Origin: Sinotaia quadrata
Lineage: Eukaryota > Mollusca > Gastropoda > Architaenioglossa > Viviparidae
Direction of reading: 5' to 3'
DNA: 64,000 bases
Assembly (NCBI GenBank): GCA_028829895.1
Contig: CM054181.1
Location: 100,738,360-100,802,359 of the forward strand
The notes beneath the pieces were generated by a model. It ran no database searches. It was not told the origin of the DNA and saw only the letters and a list, made by a program, of their open reading frames with translations. Position 1 is the first letter of the stretch, and each line of letters begins with the position of its first letter. Shown one piece after another: positions 25,001-35,400 of the stretch. The position numbers were made by a program, and so were the translations under genes.

Positions 25001-26877
25001 GCAACGCATGGAGGAGTTCCGTAAAAAGATCATTGAGGATGAACGCAGGCGCCTTCTTAAGGAACATGCTGCTCGCTTGCTGGGGTATTTGCCCAAGGTA
25101 CACTTTTTATCTACAGGAATAATGTTTTTTAGATAAACTCTTATATAAACTAAACAGAGATTATTTATGAGATTGAGATTATTTAAAATAGTCCACTTTG
25201 AGGTTATTAATTTTCATTGATATTTTCTGAGATTTATATTTATTAAATAAGTGCTTGTAAAAGAGTATATTTTTTAAAGCATATAAATATCCATTTATTA
25301 TAGATGTTTGCAAATAAAATAATATGAACGTAGAATTAAAGGGTTCAGCCCCAGGATTACTTCATTGCAGGTAAGCATTAAAGTGATTATTGCTTAATGC
25401 TAAAGAAAAGCTAATTTTATAGTATACATTATTTTCAAATCTTAGTTTGCTACACAAGATGTATTCAGTACATCTAGAAACATATTTGCAGAAAAACATA
25501 ACAGGCTGTATTTAATATTAGATGTAATTTTTTTTTCATTACTAAAGACACCCAAGTTGTACTAATTCCATTGTTTAAGCCCAGAAGGTATTTCATATGA
25601 TGGCAGAGGAACACTACCTATAGATTTTGATTTTAACAACAGAATTACTTGGAATGTGAGCATTCTAAAAACAAATATATAAACATCAAATGTAGATCTG
25701 GATTTTAACAATTGAATTTAATTAAGATATGAGCATATAAAGAAGAAGAAAAGCACACTCTTCATCTGAACTCTTTAATTTTGCCATTATAATGAGTACT
25801 TAAAATATGAACACTTAAGAATAACACCACATCAGGAGGTCATATAGATACTTCTTTCTGGAGAAAGACCACAGATTAAAACATCTGTTAGGTCAGATAT
25901 ATATACCTCTGGCTGAAGACAGTCTACAGAACATCAGAAGATCAGATAGAAATTCCTGATTAGAAGTAGACTACACAGCATAACATTAAAAAATGAGATA
26001 GATGCTTTTGACTGAAACTTGAAAGCAGGCTACAAAGACTGAACACAGACTACAAACAAAACATTAGAAAATGAGGTCGATACTGGAGACTGAACACAGT
26101 CTACAAACATAATATTATGAGCTTAGATAGCTACTTGTGACTGGAGACAAAACCAAATGTGAGGTAGGAAACTCATAGCTGAAGGCAATCTACAGAACAT
26201 AACTTCTTTTTACTGTAACTCAAGCAAAACCAAACATCAGGTAGGATAGATACTAAAACATGAATCTACAAAACACAGCAGGGTGAAGAAATGTGTTTTA
26301 TACTACAGCAAGCAATCTAACAGAGAGTTTGTTGAAGGAATAAATTGTACCCTGACAGTTTGAGGTGTGGTTTTGTTTTAAGCTTCTATAAGAAGTGTTG
26401 GAATCACCAGATTAATATATATACATACCAGTATATATTTCATTTAATGAAAGCTATATTTAGAACTGATATTCAAATTCCTCTGTTATTGCTTGGGACA
26501 TGTTTACGTGAATGCAACACAGGTTTTGGGGGTTTTCTTTTTGTATTGACAATGACTGCAATAAAGAACACAAATCAGACATACTTTTTTATGCTTTAAT
26601 GAGTCAGATGATCAAAAAACTTTCAGTATTATTTGTAATAAAGAATAAAATAGACAGCTTTTTTTTATGGCTTTAGTGAATGGGATGATCAGAAACTTTA
26701 GTTAATCAGATGATAAGTATTCTTTATATTTTAATCTGTTCATTAAAAAAAAAAATATTTCAGGGTGTCATCCAAGGAGATGAGGATCTCGAGATGCTGG
26801 GTCCAGAATTTCGTGATGCATATGCACGTCGGCAGGTGGATCCTTTTGATGAATCAGCCTGGGATCAACCTCGATAG
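7785..26877 (+). CDS. MNS1: MNS1, meiosis-specific nuclear structural protein 1, complete
   Basis: Ten coding exons with consistent phases: 7785-7787, 9453-9668, 10976-11103, 13339-13441, 16238-16467, 17952-18168, 22626-22733, 23524-23646, 24837-25097 and 26764-26877. They encode 500 residues, against about 495 in human. Nearly all of it is Glu/Arg/Lys/Gln-rich alpha-helical coiled coil of the trichohyalin-plectin homology type. Family blocks include ELRELESKLKAAYMNKERAA, KEKLMIDEIVRKIYEEDQ, MLAKFAEDDRIEQMNA and LLKEHAARLLGYLPKGV near the C-terminus. Known members sit in axonemal doublet microtubules and are needed for sperm flagella and motile cilia. The poly(A) signal is at 27418. Introns are repeat-rich. 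Confidence 0.95.
7788..9452 (+). other. MNS1 intron 1, no feature seen
   Basis: AT-rich. An 83-codon minus-strand frame at 8335-8586 has no recognisable content. Confidence 0.5.
9453..9668 (+). CDS. MNS1: MNS1 exon 2
   Basis: Acceptor TTTTTCAG, donor AGG|GTATAA; residues 2-73. Start of the coiled coil (HVLEKMNRKEEAF...). Both ends phase 0. Confidence 0.88.
10842..10868. repeat. (CA)n microsatellite in MNS1 intron 2
   Basis: About 12 CA dinucleotides. The rest of intron 2 (9669-10975) shows nothing else. Confidence 0.9.
10976..11103 (+). CDS. MNS1: MNS1 exon 3
   Basis: Acceptor ACTGGCAG, donor ACAAG|GTAGAG; residues 74-115 plus two bases of Ser116. Dense Glu/Arg helix (ELERRRLEETRDQKMRQQ). 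Confidence 0.88.
11569..11635. repeat. (ATC)n / (ACC)n microsatellite in MNS1 intron 3
   Basis: About ten TCA triplets passing into mixed CCA/TCA triplets. Confidence 0.9.
12048..12785. mobile_element. Tigger/pogo-like element without transposase
   Basis: Left end CAGTGAACTCTCATTATAACG and the reverse complement of the right end, CAGTGGAACCCCGTTATAAC, form terminal inverted repeats of the Tc1/mariner-pogo (Tigger) type. TA dinucleotides flank both ends (12046-12047 and 12786-12787), the usual target duplication. The 738-base interior has no long open frame. It lies in MNS1 intron 3. Confidence 0.8.
13043..13072. repeat. (CA)n microsatellite in MNS1 intron 3
   Basis: About 15 CA dinucleotides, followed near 13110 by a G run. 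Confidence 0.9.
13205..13290. repeat. Tandem duplication of 43 bp just before MNS1 exon 4
   Basis: Two adjacent copies, 13205-13247 and 13248-13290, both starting TGTATGCAGA and ending GTATTAACT, with two differences. It ends about 50 bases before the exon 4 acceptor. Confidence 0.9.
13339..13441 (+). CDS. MNS1: MNS1 exon 4
   Basis: Acceptor TTGTTCAG, donor GAAATG|GTAATT; residues 116-150. Carries ELRELESKLKAAYMNKERAA, one of the best conserved MNS1 blocks. Confidence 0.93.
14426..14744. mobile_element. Non-autonomous hAT element (MITE) with 8-bp target duplication
   Basis: A 319-base element in MNS1 intron 4. The left end CAGAGGCAGGCCAGATAAA and the inverted right end CAGGGTCAGGCAAACTACGG form imperfect terminal repeats of hAT type. 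ATCTAGAT is repeated exactly at 14418-14425 and 14745-14752, the 8-bp duplication expected of hAT transposition. No coding capacity. The rest of intron 4 (13442-16237) holds nothing notable. Confidence 0.88.
16238..16467 (+). CDS. MNS1: MNS1 exon 5
   Basis: Acceptor TTGTTCCAG, donor CAGAG|GTGGGT; residues 151-226 plus two bases of Arg227. Ends with KEKLMIDEIVRKIYEEDQ, nearly invariant in the family. Confidence 0.93.
16468..17951 (+). other. MNS1 intron 5
   Basis: AT-rich intron with a short (ATA)n run at about 17189-17209. Nothing else supportable. Confidence 0.5.
17952..18168 (+). CDS. MNS1: MNS1 exon 6
   Basis: Acceptor GCATTGCAG, donor AAAGCA|GTAAGT; residues 227-299, including MEEENRRIMAFAASQRQRE. 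The donor forms the first unit of the minisatellite that follows. Confidence 0.92.
18167..19830. repeat. Minisatellite of 30-bp units starting at the MNS1 exon 6 donor
   Basis: About 55 units with consensus AGTAGTATTGTTTCTTTCAG followed by TAAAC plus TTTTG or ACTAG. The first unit includes the real exon 6 donor (GCA|GTAAGTAGTATT...). Each unit carries a pyrimidine tract ending TTTCTTTCAG (acceptor-like) overlapping CA|GTAAAC (weak donor-like). Larger blocks recur: TCAATTAAACACTAG at about 18750 and 18900, TCAGTACACTTTTG at 19111 and 19321, TAAGTAAACTTTTTTTTAGC at 19411 and 19571. This suggests multi-unit unequal exchange. Units with 30 bases give spurious 10-residue repeats on the minus strand. 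Confidence 0.95.
19935..21515. repeat. Minisatellite of about 25-bp units, interrupted by an hAT remnant
   Basis: Unit consensus TCTACTGAGAAGTGTCTTTC plus CATAA. About 28 units run from 19935 to 20650; three or four more lie at 21417-21515, on the far side of the inserted element. Arms of the array differ in regularity. MNS1 intron 6; no coding potential. Confidence 0.92.
20653..21405 (+). mobile_element. Internally deleted hAT transposon with C-terminal transposase remnant
   Basis: Left end CAGGGGTTTCTAAACTACGG and inverted right end AGGGGTCTCCAAACTTTTCA are hAT-type terminal repeats. Inside, about 20935-21255 in the plus frame reads like the hAT dimerisation region of ZBED5/GTF2IRD2-like transposases (EQTFSKMKIHEEQFENLSDD, then NLRSLLMLGTSNLKP). 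The N-terminal and catalytic parts are gone. A clear 8-bp target duplication was not found (flanks TTCTATAT and ATTATTAT), so the flanks have decayed. It sits inside the 25-bp minisatellite. Confidence 0.85.
21520..22625 (+). other. End of MNS1 intron 6, no feature seen
   Basis: AT-rich sequence between the minisatellite and exon 7. Intron 7 (22734-23523) is likewise plain; frames open on both strands near 23200-23490 show no family likeness. Confidence 0.5.
22626..22733 (+). CDS. MNS1: MNS1 exon 7
   Basis: Acceptor CTTTCATAG, donor GAAAAG|GTAAGT; residues 300-335 (LSDEIARKDAEREEMERV...). Both ends phase 0. Confidence 0.9.
23524..23646 (+). CDS. MNS1: MNS1 exon 8
   Basis: Acceptor TATTTTGCAG, donor CAACAG|GTACAT; residues 336-376, starting MDLENRLRQRIELQKTHAQQ. 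Both ends phase 0. Confidence 0.9.
24640..24830. repeat. Three degenerate repeats before MNS1 exon 9
   Basis: TAAGTTAAAACTAACATGA or close variants occurs three times (about 24660, 24742 and 24792), each preceded by TTATTT and GTGGATA-like sequence. The spacing is uneven (about 80 and 50 bases). Confidence 0.7.
24837..25097 (+). CDS. MNS1: MNS1 exon 9
   Basis: Acceptor AATTTTCAG, donor CCCAAG|GTACAC; residues 377-463. Begins MLAKFAEDDRIEQMNANK and ends LLKEHAARLLGYLPK, both family signatures. Confidence 0.95.
25860..26290. repeat. Degenerate repeats of about 60-80 bp in MNS1 intron 9
   Basis: Variants of CTGAAGACAGTCTACAGAAC followed by ATAACATTA and GAGATAGATAC recur about six times. An old, diverged tandem array. 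The rest of 25098-26763 shows nothing. Confidence 0.6.
26764..26877 (+). CDS. MNS1: MNS1 exon 10 with stop codon
   Basis: Acceptor AATATTTCAG; residues 464-500 then TAG at 26875-26877. Starts GVIQGDEDLEMLGPEFRDAY, the conserved MNS1 C-terminus, and ends in an acidic DPFDESAWDQPR tail. Confidence 0.93.
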   Translation, partial: GVIQGDEDLEMLGPEFRDAYARRQVDPFDESAWDQPR

Positions 26878-27417
26878 ATACTGTAAATCAATATTTAATT
26901 TTGATAAGAAGAAAGGTTTACCTAACTTAAATTATGTTACCTTAAATGCATTAACAAATTTTCCCATGAATGAAAAAAATTGTTTAAGTTTGTTTATAAA
27001 TAAATTTTCTCAAACAGAAAGACTATATTTAGCCCCTGTGGAACAAACACTGTCGATTAAAATGAATAAATAATACCAGTCAAACTAATGGACATTTTAA
27101 AGTCAGTAGGAATAGAAGGAAATTGTTAAAGACAAATAAGGGGTGTTGATCACAGCATATGGTATGCAACTGATTAATTAATGTTATCATAATATAATGG
27201 TTTCACTTGGGTGTTAGATATATGGAATTCTGTAAAAGTTAGTGAATGTTTATTATACATACATTGTTTTTCATTGTATTTTTTAGCAAGCATATAGATA
27301 ATATTTTAAGACAAAATTCTAAAAGATTCATTCAAAGAATGGAACAAAAACTGATTTTAAAAAGTTTTGTTTGAAAGACTGTATAAGAAAGAAGCAACAT
27401 TCTGTGTGTTATACATA

Positions 27418-27423
27418 AATAAA
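27418..27423 (+). terminator. MNS1: MNS1 polyadenylation signal
   Basis: AATAAA about 540 bases past the stop, followed within about 20 bases by a GT-rich stretch (GATGTGTGTTTTGTC), the usual arrangement of signal and downstream element. Implies a 3' UTR of about 26878-27440. Confidence 0.6.
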
Positions 27424-27736
27424 ACTTATGATTCTACTGATGTGTGTTTTGTCTTATACAGATCTTGAAACAAAAGAAAAAATTGCAATTATCTAAATTC
27501 TTTCAATAATTATGTTTGTAAGTGAAATTTGGATGAAAGATGTGTAGGCTTCTATTTTGATCTTTAAGAACAAAAGATAATAAGAAATTATAATTACATA
27601 TTAATTTTGAAATTGCATTGGAATAACTGATAAGAAATATGTAGCTTTAATGAAGTATTGATTTTCATTGATATATTTTAGCTCTGTAATGTTTAAGTGA
27701 GTGAATCTAAACAAACTGGATCGTTTGGTTTAATTT

Positions 27737-27912
27737 AGGAGAATATGAATGATTTGTCTGTGCAGATAATTGCAAAGAATAGAGGGGAATATGAATAATA
27801 TGCAAATACAGATAATAGTAAAGAATAGAGGGGAATATTATTGATATGCAAATATATATATAAATAGTAAAGAATAAAGGGGAATATATGATATGCAAAT
27901 ACAGTTAATAGT
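27737..27912. repeat. Three to four repeats of about 50 bp, each with an octamer motif
   Basis: Units of AATAGAGGGGAATAT... followed by ATATGCAAAT and AATAGTAAAG. ATGCAAAT, the POU-domain octamer, appears three times (about 27798, 27848, 27893). Confidence 0.8.
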
Positions 27913-30139
27913 AAAAAAAATAGAGAAATGGGAGTTGTCTCAGATGAAAGTGTACAGGCAGATGTCCACCAACCAAGTAAGCTTTTCTCAAAAACTGACC
28001 GCCTCATTCTATTTCTAATTTCAGAGTATAAATTTTGAAGTCACATAAGATTCACTCTCTGAAGATACCTGCATTAAACATGAATATTTTTTTTACTTAT
28101 AATTAATTAAAATGTAATAAGTTCAACAATTACTCAAAAGTTTAAATTTGATTTGGAAAAATAAACATTGAGATAATCTGCATATTCTTTTTATTATGAT
28201 AACATTTTCAGAAGAAAAATAAGATAACTACATCAAACTAATATTTATATACTTGTGTAGTTCTTCTTCTTGCAGCTATATGCTGTTATTTGTATAAATA
28301 ATTAATGTACATACAGTATGGGTAACTTTGTAAATAAAGTGGACTAAAAACTAGCTTTCACAGAAATGCCTTTTGATTTTATCGATAAGTAAGCAGTGTT
28401 TCTGCTTAGAATACAGTTACTACCTGAACAGTATTGGTTTGTTGTACACACAATACAATAGTTAATAGAAATTTTTAACTGGAGTTGATCACACAGTTGT
28501 AGTAGTGATGCTCATGTGACCATATGAGTGATATTGTCATAATACTTCTGTTTAACGGCTTGCTTTTCATTTGTTGGTTGAAGTGCATTCCATCATCATT
28601 TGATTTGTGCTTTCATTTCTATGGTGACCAGTTTAAAATGTTTAAATTTAAGAATGTGAAACAAAGCATTCAAAACTCTATTGAGATCAGCTTCACAGCT
28701 GTAGATTTATTCTCAATGTATTATGAATATTTTTTCCATCTACAGATGTCTTTGTGAATAAGAAATTTATGCTGATTAAAAATATTTATATTCTGATAGT
28801 CTGGTAAGTTTTTTTTGTTAAAGTCATTGTATTTTTTAACAATAAATCATTATTAGTAATGATTTAATTAAAATTTGCACTTGTTTATTTTCATATGAAG
28901 TTTCTGAGTGAAGTGCAATTTTTACTGTAAATAAATGCTTAACCTAATTATGTGGCAAGTTACTGATTATATTATGCATGATCTGGGTGAGATGTCATTT
29001 GATGTTTTTAAATTATGTTTGTATAATATATAATGTCAAATGTGTGTTGTTTTTTTAAATAGCAGAAGAACTAATCAGTTGTAATGATTATTATGCATAG
29101 GTTAATCTATAAGGCTAAAATAAAGGTACATATATTTCTGTTATTGTTAATGAAATAACAGCACAATCTCATATGATTAGACTAAGCAAGTTGCATAATT
29201 AATTCTCTATGGATGAAATACATCTGTCTAAATGTGGATACTAAGTGGTCCAGTGCTATAATAACTGGTCACATTGTATACTTCATGTATATACAATCAC
29301 TTTTGTAAACATTCTTAGTTTTTACTTCATATCTGGTGCTGTTATTGTATTTCATTTTAGTTTGTTTTATCAACTTGGGAACAGATAAGTTATGCATTTG
29401 ATAATATAGACATATGGTGTAAGCAATTAGGCATGCATTTAATAATACAGATATTCATGAGAGCAATTAAGTATGTATTCAGTAATGAAGTTGTACTATA
29501 GAGGCAGTTAGATATGCCTTTTTCTTTTTTAATAAAAAGGACCATAACATTTGAAATATTTTTGTACACACATTTTATTTGTAAATATTTAAATTTTTAA
29601 AATTATAGATTTATCCACACAGAAATAAATATATTTGAAATGTTCACTTCTCTGTTTATTTTATAAAACTGTTTTGCTACATTGAAGTAGATCATAGTGA
29701 ATATATTTAAATTTTATAAGTGTGTCCCAAGGATAAACGAGGAAATTGAACAGTGGGGAAATGTCATTGTAGCATACCGCTATTGTCTGTTACTTGTCCA
29801 CTGTCACAACTTTATTCAGTCCCTTAGTGATTTGTCAACACTACATAGGACCTGATGGTTGTCCATCACAGTGTCCGACATGTATACACCATGGATGTTT
29901 GTCTGCTCTTTTATTATGCATGCAAGGGTTACGTTATTACTGTGGGCAGTATTATTGTCATAGCACCATCTGTTTGGCCATGAGCTAAAACGGGCCATGA
30001 CACTTGTGTAGTTTTTGAAAGCCTAGAGAACTCGTTTTTCATCTGCAAAAATAAATTTGTCAATCCTTAATGTAGTATTAACTCAAATTTTTATATTTTT
30101 GTTTATAAACTATGGTACATGTTTCACAATGCATTGTAA

Positions 30140-30400
30140 TCATGAGCTTTATGTTTTTATTGACTTTTTGTGTTATTTTGAGTTTTCTGTTTTTACTGAT
30201 ATACTTTGTGACATCATGGGCTTTCCATTTTTGTTGACTTCCTTTTTGTTATCATGAGTTTTCTGTTTTGGTTGACTTCCTTTTTGTTATGAGTTTTCTG
30301 TTTTTGTTGACTTCCTTTTTGTTATCATGGGTTTTGTTGATTTGTTTGTCATTCTTAGCTTTGCTTTTTGACTTTGTGTCATTATGAGCTTTCTGTTTTA
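30140..30400. repeat. Tandem repeats of about 40 bp
   Basis: TCATGAGTTTTCTGTTTTTG, then TTGACTTCCTTTTTGTTA, repeated about six times with variation. Confidence 0.8.
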
Positions 30401-32165
30401 GATGACTTCATTTGTGTCAGCAAAGAAAGGAACAGTGAACTCAAGTGAATTATTATTATAGCTGTAAAAATAAATGATAATTCAAATTTATTCAAGAGAT
30501 ACTGCATTTATTTTCAACAGCTATATCTTTGAGGATATATATGACTGGGCATAACCTACAAGATGATATATATATATATACATACAATAAAATAGAAATT
30601 GAAAAAACACTTCATAAAACAGAAACAGTAATGAATTTTCTTTTTTATTTTCTCTTGGCTTACAGCTCTCATTTCTTTTCCAGCTAAAAAATCAAACGAA
30701 AACAACAAACTGTTGCAATAAATAATTATAAACCAAGGAGAAATATTATGTGTCTTATTTTCTCACTAAATTTTTGGTTAAGAAATGACTAAATCATTAG
30801 CAACATTCCACAAATTGATGTAGTGATACGCAACCCAGAATTAACAATTTGCATCTTTCAAAATGTTTTTACTCTGGTAATTCTAATGAAGTGTCACACC
30901 TGAACTTGGACAATCACTTCATTTATGAAAACAATCCCAGAATGAAAAACGATCATCATTAGCATACTAATTTTCATTGTTTAGAGGTATGTATCTTGAT
31001 TAAAACTAACTGATGATTTGGTGCTGCCTGTGGTTGCTTGAAAAGAATGTAACGACAGGAAATCTTCAAAACTGAAATTGTGCTAAAAATTTTATTAACT
31101 CCAACATCTTTCATTTTATTTTTATATTGTTAAATATAAAGGAAGCAAAAAGTAATGTGTGCTAAGAACCTGCTGTTCCACATTTTTTCAATTCAATTTT
31201 ATAAGATTTAAAACAATTCAAATGTATAATCAGCAAGGAATAAGCTTGTCAATAAGTTTCTGTTTAATGACCAAACTGTTACAGCTTGTGATTATAGCAG
31301 ATTGATTTCTACCTCCTATATATGGAATAAATTTGGCAACAGACTGAGGGTTATAAAAAAGAAAAGACAAAATTCAACTCAGAGAAAATATTTACTTAAG
31401 AAAGAAACACAGTTATTAGAGAAAAGAGACATACAATAAAGAGTGTTGTGATAAATTAAAACATCTAATTTAAGGAGAATTAAAATCACTGCATCTATCT
31501 ATGAACATTTTTTTAAAACTAAACCTAATGATGCTTTTTAAAAATTTTTATTAACGGTCTAGATGCAAAAAAATAAATGGAGGGGAAAAACTGAATCTTG
31601 GATATCCCCCCCCAAAAAAAAAAAAAAAAAAGAAAAAAGAATCAATTCTTAACTTTAAAGATTAATGCTGATGAATGTAGTATACACACATAAAATAAAA
31701 ATTTCATTCATTCTGTCTGTGTTAAGAAAATGATGAATAAATAATTTTACAAGTCAGAATAATTTATACCGAATATTTTAAAAGCAGTTCATGTAAACCA
31801 ACAAAAAGTAATACAGCACATCATCTGAGAATGATCAACAGAGATTAAAACAATCATGCATTATTGTTTATTATTTGTACAATAGTAGTTTCTTGATAAT
31901 GTCTTTTTTAAATTATCACTATTTCTCCATTTTGCTTATCACATGGCCGTTAGTATTGCGTAAATCAAAGGAGAAACTCTCGACTGTACAAACCAGTAGG
32001 TTTCTGTTACTTGTTCACTTTGCTTTTGCAGTAATCTTTTGATAGTGAATATAATGTCTGTTTTATAAACTTAGTCTTTTAATCTGCTATGACCCTAGAA
32101 CTGAATTTACTAAAGTATTGATTTGCCCCCATTATCATTTCATTAAAAAAATGTTTTTGTATTAT

Positions 32166-32449
32166 TTATGTGATAGAGTTGCTTGAATGAGCAAGAAACC
32201 CTGCTTTCTCAGCTCGCTCCAAAAGCCTGCGCGATTCCAGAACAAAATTAGAGTATTGTATATGGGGATACTGTGACACCAGTTGCTCAATGGTTTCCAT
32301 GGTTACTTGTCCACATCGCATAAAACCAAGATATCGCAAAAACTGACAGGCACCTGACACATATATAACACCAGCATCAGTAATATCACTGCACCATGCT
32401 ACATCAAGATGTTCCAGGTTGTGGGCATACATGCCAAGGTTTTCAAGAC
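32166..32449 (-). CDS. FBXL17: FBXL17 last coding exon with stop
   Basis: Acceptor TTTTTTCCAG; residues 753-846 and TAA at 32168-32166. Contains the final LRRs and the C-terminal segment diagnostic for FBXL17, ending in HSSNSIT. Confidence 0.93.
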
Positions 32450-35400
32450 CTGGAAAAAATAAAAAGTAAATGCAGGTAACAACAAATGGAAAGCATTAGG
32501 ATTTAAGTTTCTGAGATTGAAGCTGTCAGCTGCTGAAATTTTGCATTTTTGTTTACTTTGCATAATGCAGTCTATGCACTGAATTTGCTATAGAAATTAT
32601 ATTATAACCTAGCAAATAATTAATTTTATTTCATACAGCTTAGGTTTTTAGACTGATAAAACCAATTATCATAGCTATATGAATTTAGAAGAAAAAAGTC
32701 AATTCATAAAAATAGTGGAAACATTTTCTCTCTGAGAGGGCATTTACAGTCATTTTCCATTGCCCTGTTATGTGGGATTTTAAACCAGTTATTCTTTAAA
32801 TTAGCTATGCATTCTTCTTTATATATTATCCACTGTTTATTATAAAAAAAATTAAACATTAATTCATCCACATTAATTTAAAACATTAAAGCAAAATCTA
32901 ATAAATAAATATTTTGATGAAGGTGTGCAAGTGGATTAATAAATACAAAATAAAAAACCCATATTATCAACACCTATAAATAGCGAGACAGTGTGACTTT
33001 AGTATGAATAACAAGAAGTGGGATATGGAGTCTGGTGTACCTTTATCTGAGAGACTGCAAGCAACACAAGAGAGGCATTTCAGAAGTGGACAAGCTTGGG
33101 CAATAGTCTGTATGCAGTGATCGTCAATTGCTCGATTAAGAGAAACACATAGTGTATCTAGTTTTGGGCAACCAAGGGCAACGTTCTCTAAGCAGCGAGG
33201 ACTAAGCTGGGTCACATTAGACACATCAAGAACTTGCAGATTTTTCAACTGAAACATAAAAGAAAGAAAAATGGTTGTCATCAAGGAAATATTATTTTAA
33301 TAAGGCAAAAGAAATAAAGAAATTACATGAAGGATCAAGAAATTCTGAAGTATTCAATCTCCACAGTCCAAACCCAGATTAACACTAATATGTGAAATAC
33401 ATGATTGCTTCCCTTTATCATGGCTATCAAATCAGTGAAAAACTAAGCACAACAAACAAACAAAAATTTTTTGAAAGTACTGTCGAGGGCAAAGCTAAAT
33501 TTTTGTGACACTTTGATTACTATACAAAGGACAGTTCCAGTAGAACTCACACAATGTTCAAATTCTGAGTCACTTCCTCAGTAATACTGTCATAATAGCT
33601 TATCAAATAATTAATGAATTTTGCCAAGAAAGTGGAACAATCTCTCCCCAGTTTAACTTCAGAGTATTAAAATTCCTCTGTTGCTTTACTTTCACAACCA
33701 TGGCGGGTATCTATAGATTAGAATTACAATATCTCTGACATAAGTCAATAAAGTTCCAATTTAATGAGCTTAATTGTAAATCTAAGTTTCACATATAAAT
33801 ACTTTAAAAAGAAATAACTAATAGATTATGAAATTGACAGTAATCCAATATATTACTAATTACTATATAACTCCTATACAGTTCCAGATTTTACATCTAC
33901 AACACTTATGGTGCTTGCCTGACATGGTAATTATTGACTACACATGGGAGAGTGGGGAAAGAGGCTTCTTATCACTACATTATGTATTAGTATAGTAATC
34001 AAACTCATATAAGCTATCAATTACTAGTATATATGAGAAGCTTATTTTCTGTAAAGAAGAGTAATTGGGTAGCATCCCAAATAGAAAATTTAATCTTTAG
34101 CCATTTCTTCGTATTTTTAACTTCTTGCCTGTCAGGTTACAAAGTTACGCTATGTGTTATCCTGTTGTTTTGCTGCTCAGCAATAACTGAATGGGTGGGC
34201 TTACTAAAAAATGAAAAGCGGCTGTAATTATAAATCAATTAAAAAAATTAAACTGCTACTTATGCTAAACATAATAAAGAATTTTAAAAGTATTATTTTA
34301 AAATTATTTAAATTTCAAAAATAAACATATAATAAAATGTTTCCTTACTTTTTCAAAGTTTGCTCAGTGTTGAATTTTCTATGATAAATAGAACCTTACA
34401 CCCCCAAATAATAATTTTTATAAGTCTAAGTGATTTGGGGGTGTTTCAGCAGTATTTTGGATAAATATCTAGGGTGGTGCCTCATCAGAGGTCTCATCCA
34501 TCAAAGTTTGAGACACAGAGCGTCAAGCAAGCCAGCACCCGAAATGTGTCATGAAGGCTTCAAAATGTACCAAAACAGATCTCAAAATTGGTACCTAAAT
34601 AACCTATGCTAAAGATACTATTTAAAATTAAAAAATAAATATATATTAAAAATGTTTCCTTACCTGTTGATGAAAATGATGAATTCTTCCCCCCCCTCCC
34701 CCCGAAATGCAAGGTGAAAAAACCCATTACACTGTCATAAACAATTTTCACAAAAATTCTTTTTTATAAAAACAAACAAGTCCAACTGCAAATGTATGTT
34801 GCAAATTGAAGTCCATTGTTCATTGTTAAACAGACACTTTTCTTTTCAGAAACTACATGTGAAGAAACAACATTACTGTCATTGCATGTTGTAGAATAGA
34901 AATTTCTGAATAAACAAATACAAGTCCAATTCCAAAAGTCCAGATTAGAAGCAAAAGTACTATTTATTCTTCATAATTTTCAGTCCTAAGATATTTTCTA
35001 AATGAAAATTATTTCCTCAAGTTAAATATAGTCCAAATGTATTTTTTTTTTACAGTTCAATGTAAAGTTCTTTTTGAATGTACATGACAATAAAAGGAAT
35101 GAAGAAGAAAAATCACTGATATTTATTCATTAGAAAATTGTTTGAATTATATACATATATAATTTTTAAATATATAAATTTTAATTAAAGCACTTGTTGC
35201 AAGTCACAGCACAAAAAGAGCCAGCCCATAGCAAATAAGAGGGGAGATGCGATGTGAAGACTTATAATTGTTTACAACAAATTAGAATTACCACAGGAGT
35301 CCAATACACATCTTTTTTATAAGGATTCCATTGAAAATTCCATAAAAGTTTAAACATCCAAATAGCGTAATAAAAACAAAAACAGATTTTTTTCCATATG

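Larger units (their letters stand above)
26878..32165. other. Convergent 3' region between MNS1 and FBXL17
   Basis: Contains both 3' UTRs. Apart from the MNS1 poly(A) signal it holds two small tandem arrays (27737-27912, 30140-30400) and an A run after eight C residues (31606-31631). Several TTTATT sites could serve as minus-strand FBXL17 poly(A) signals, for example 31867-31872, but none can be singled out. No coding region seen. Confidence 0.55.

Noticed and set aside
31604..31632. C8-A20 tract as the tail of a retroposed gene
   Set aside because: No coding or SINE-like body precedes it on the plus strand and no target duplications were found; a simple homopolymer is enough.
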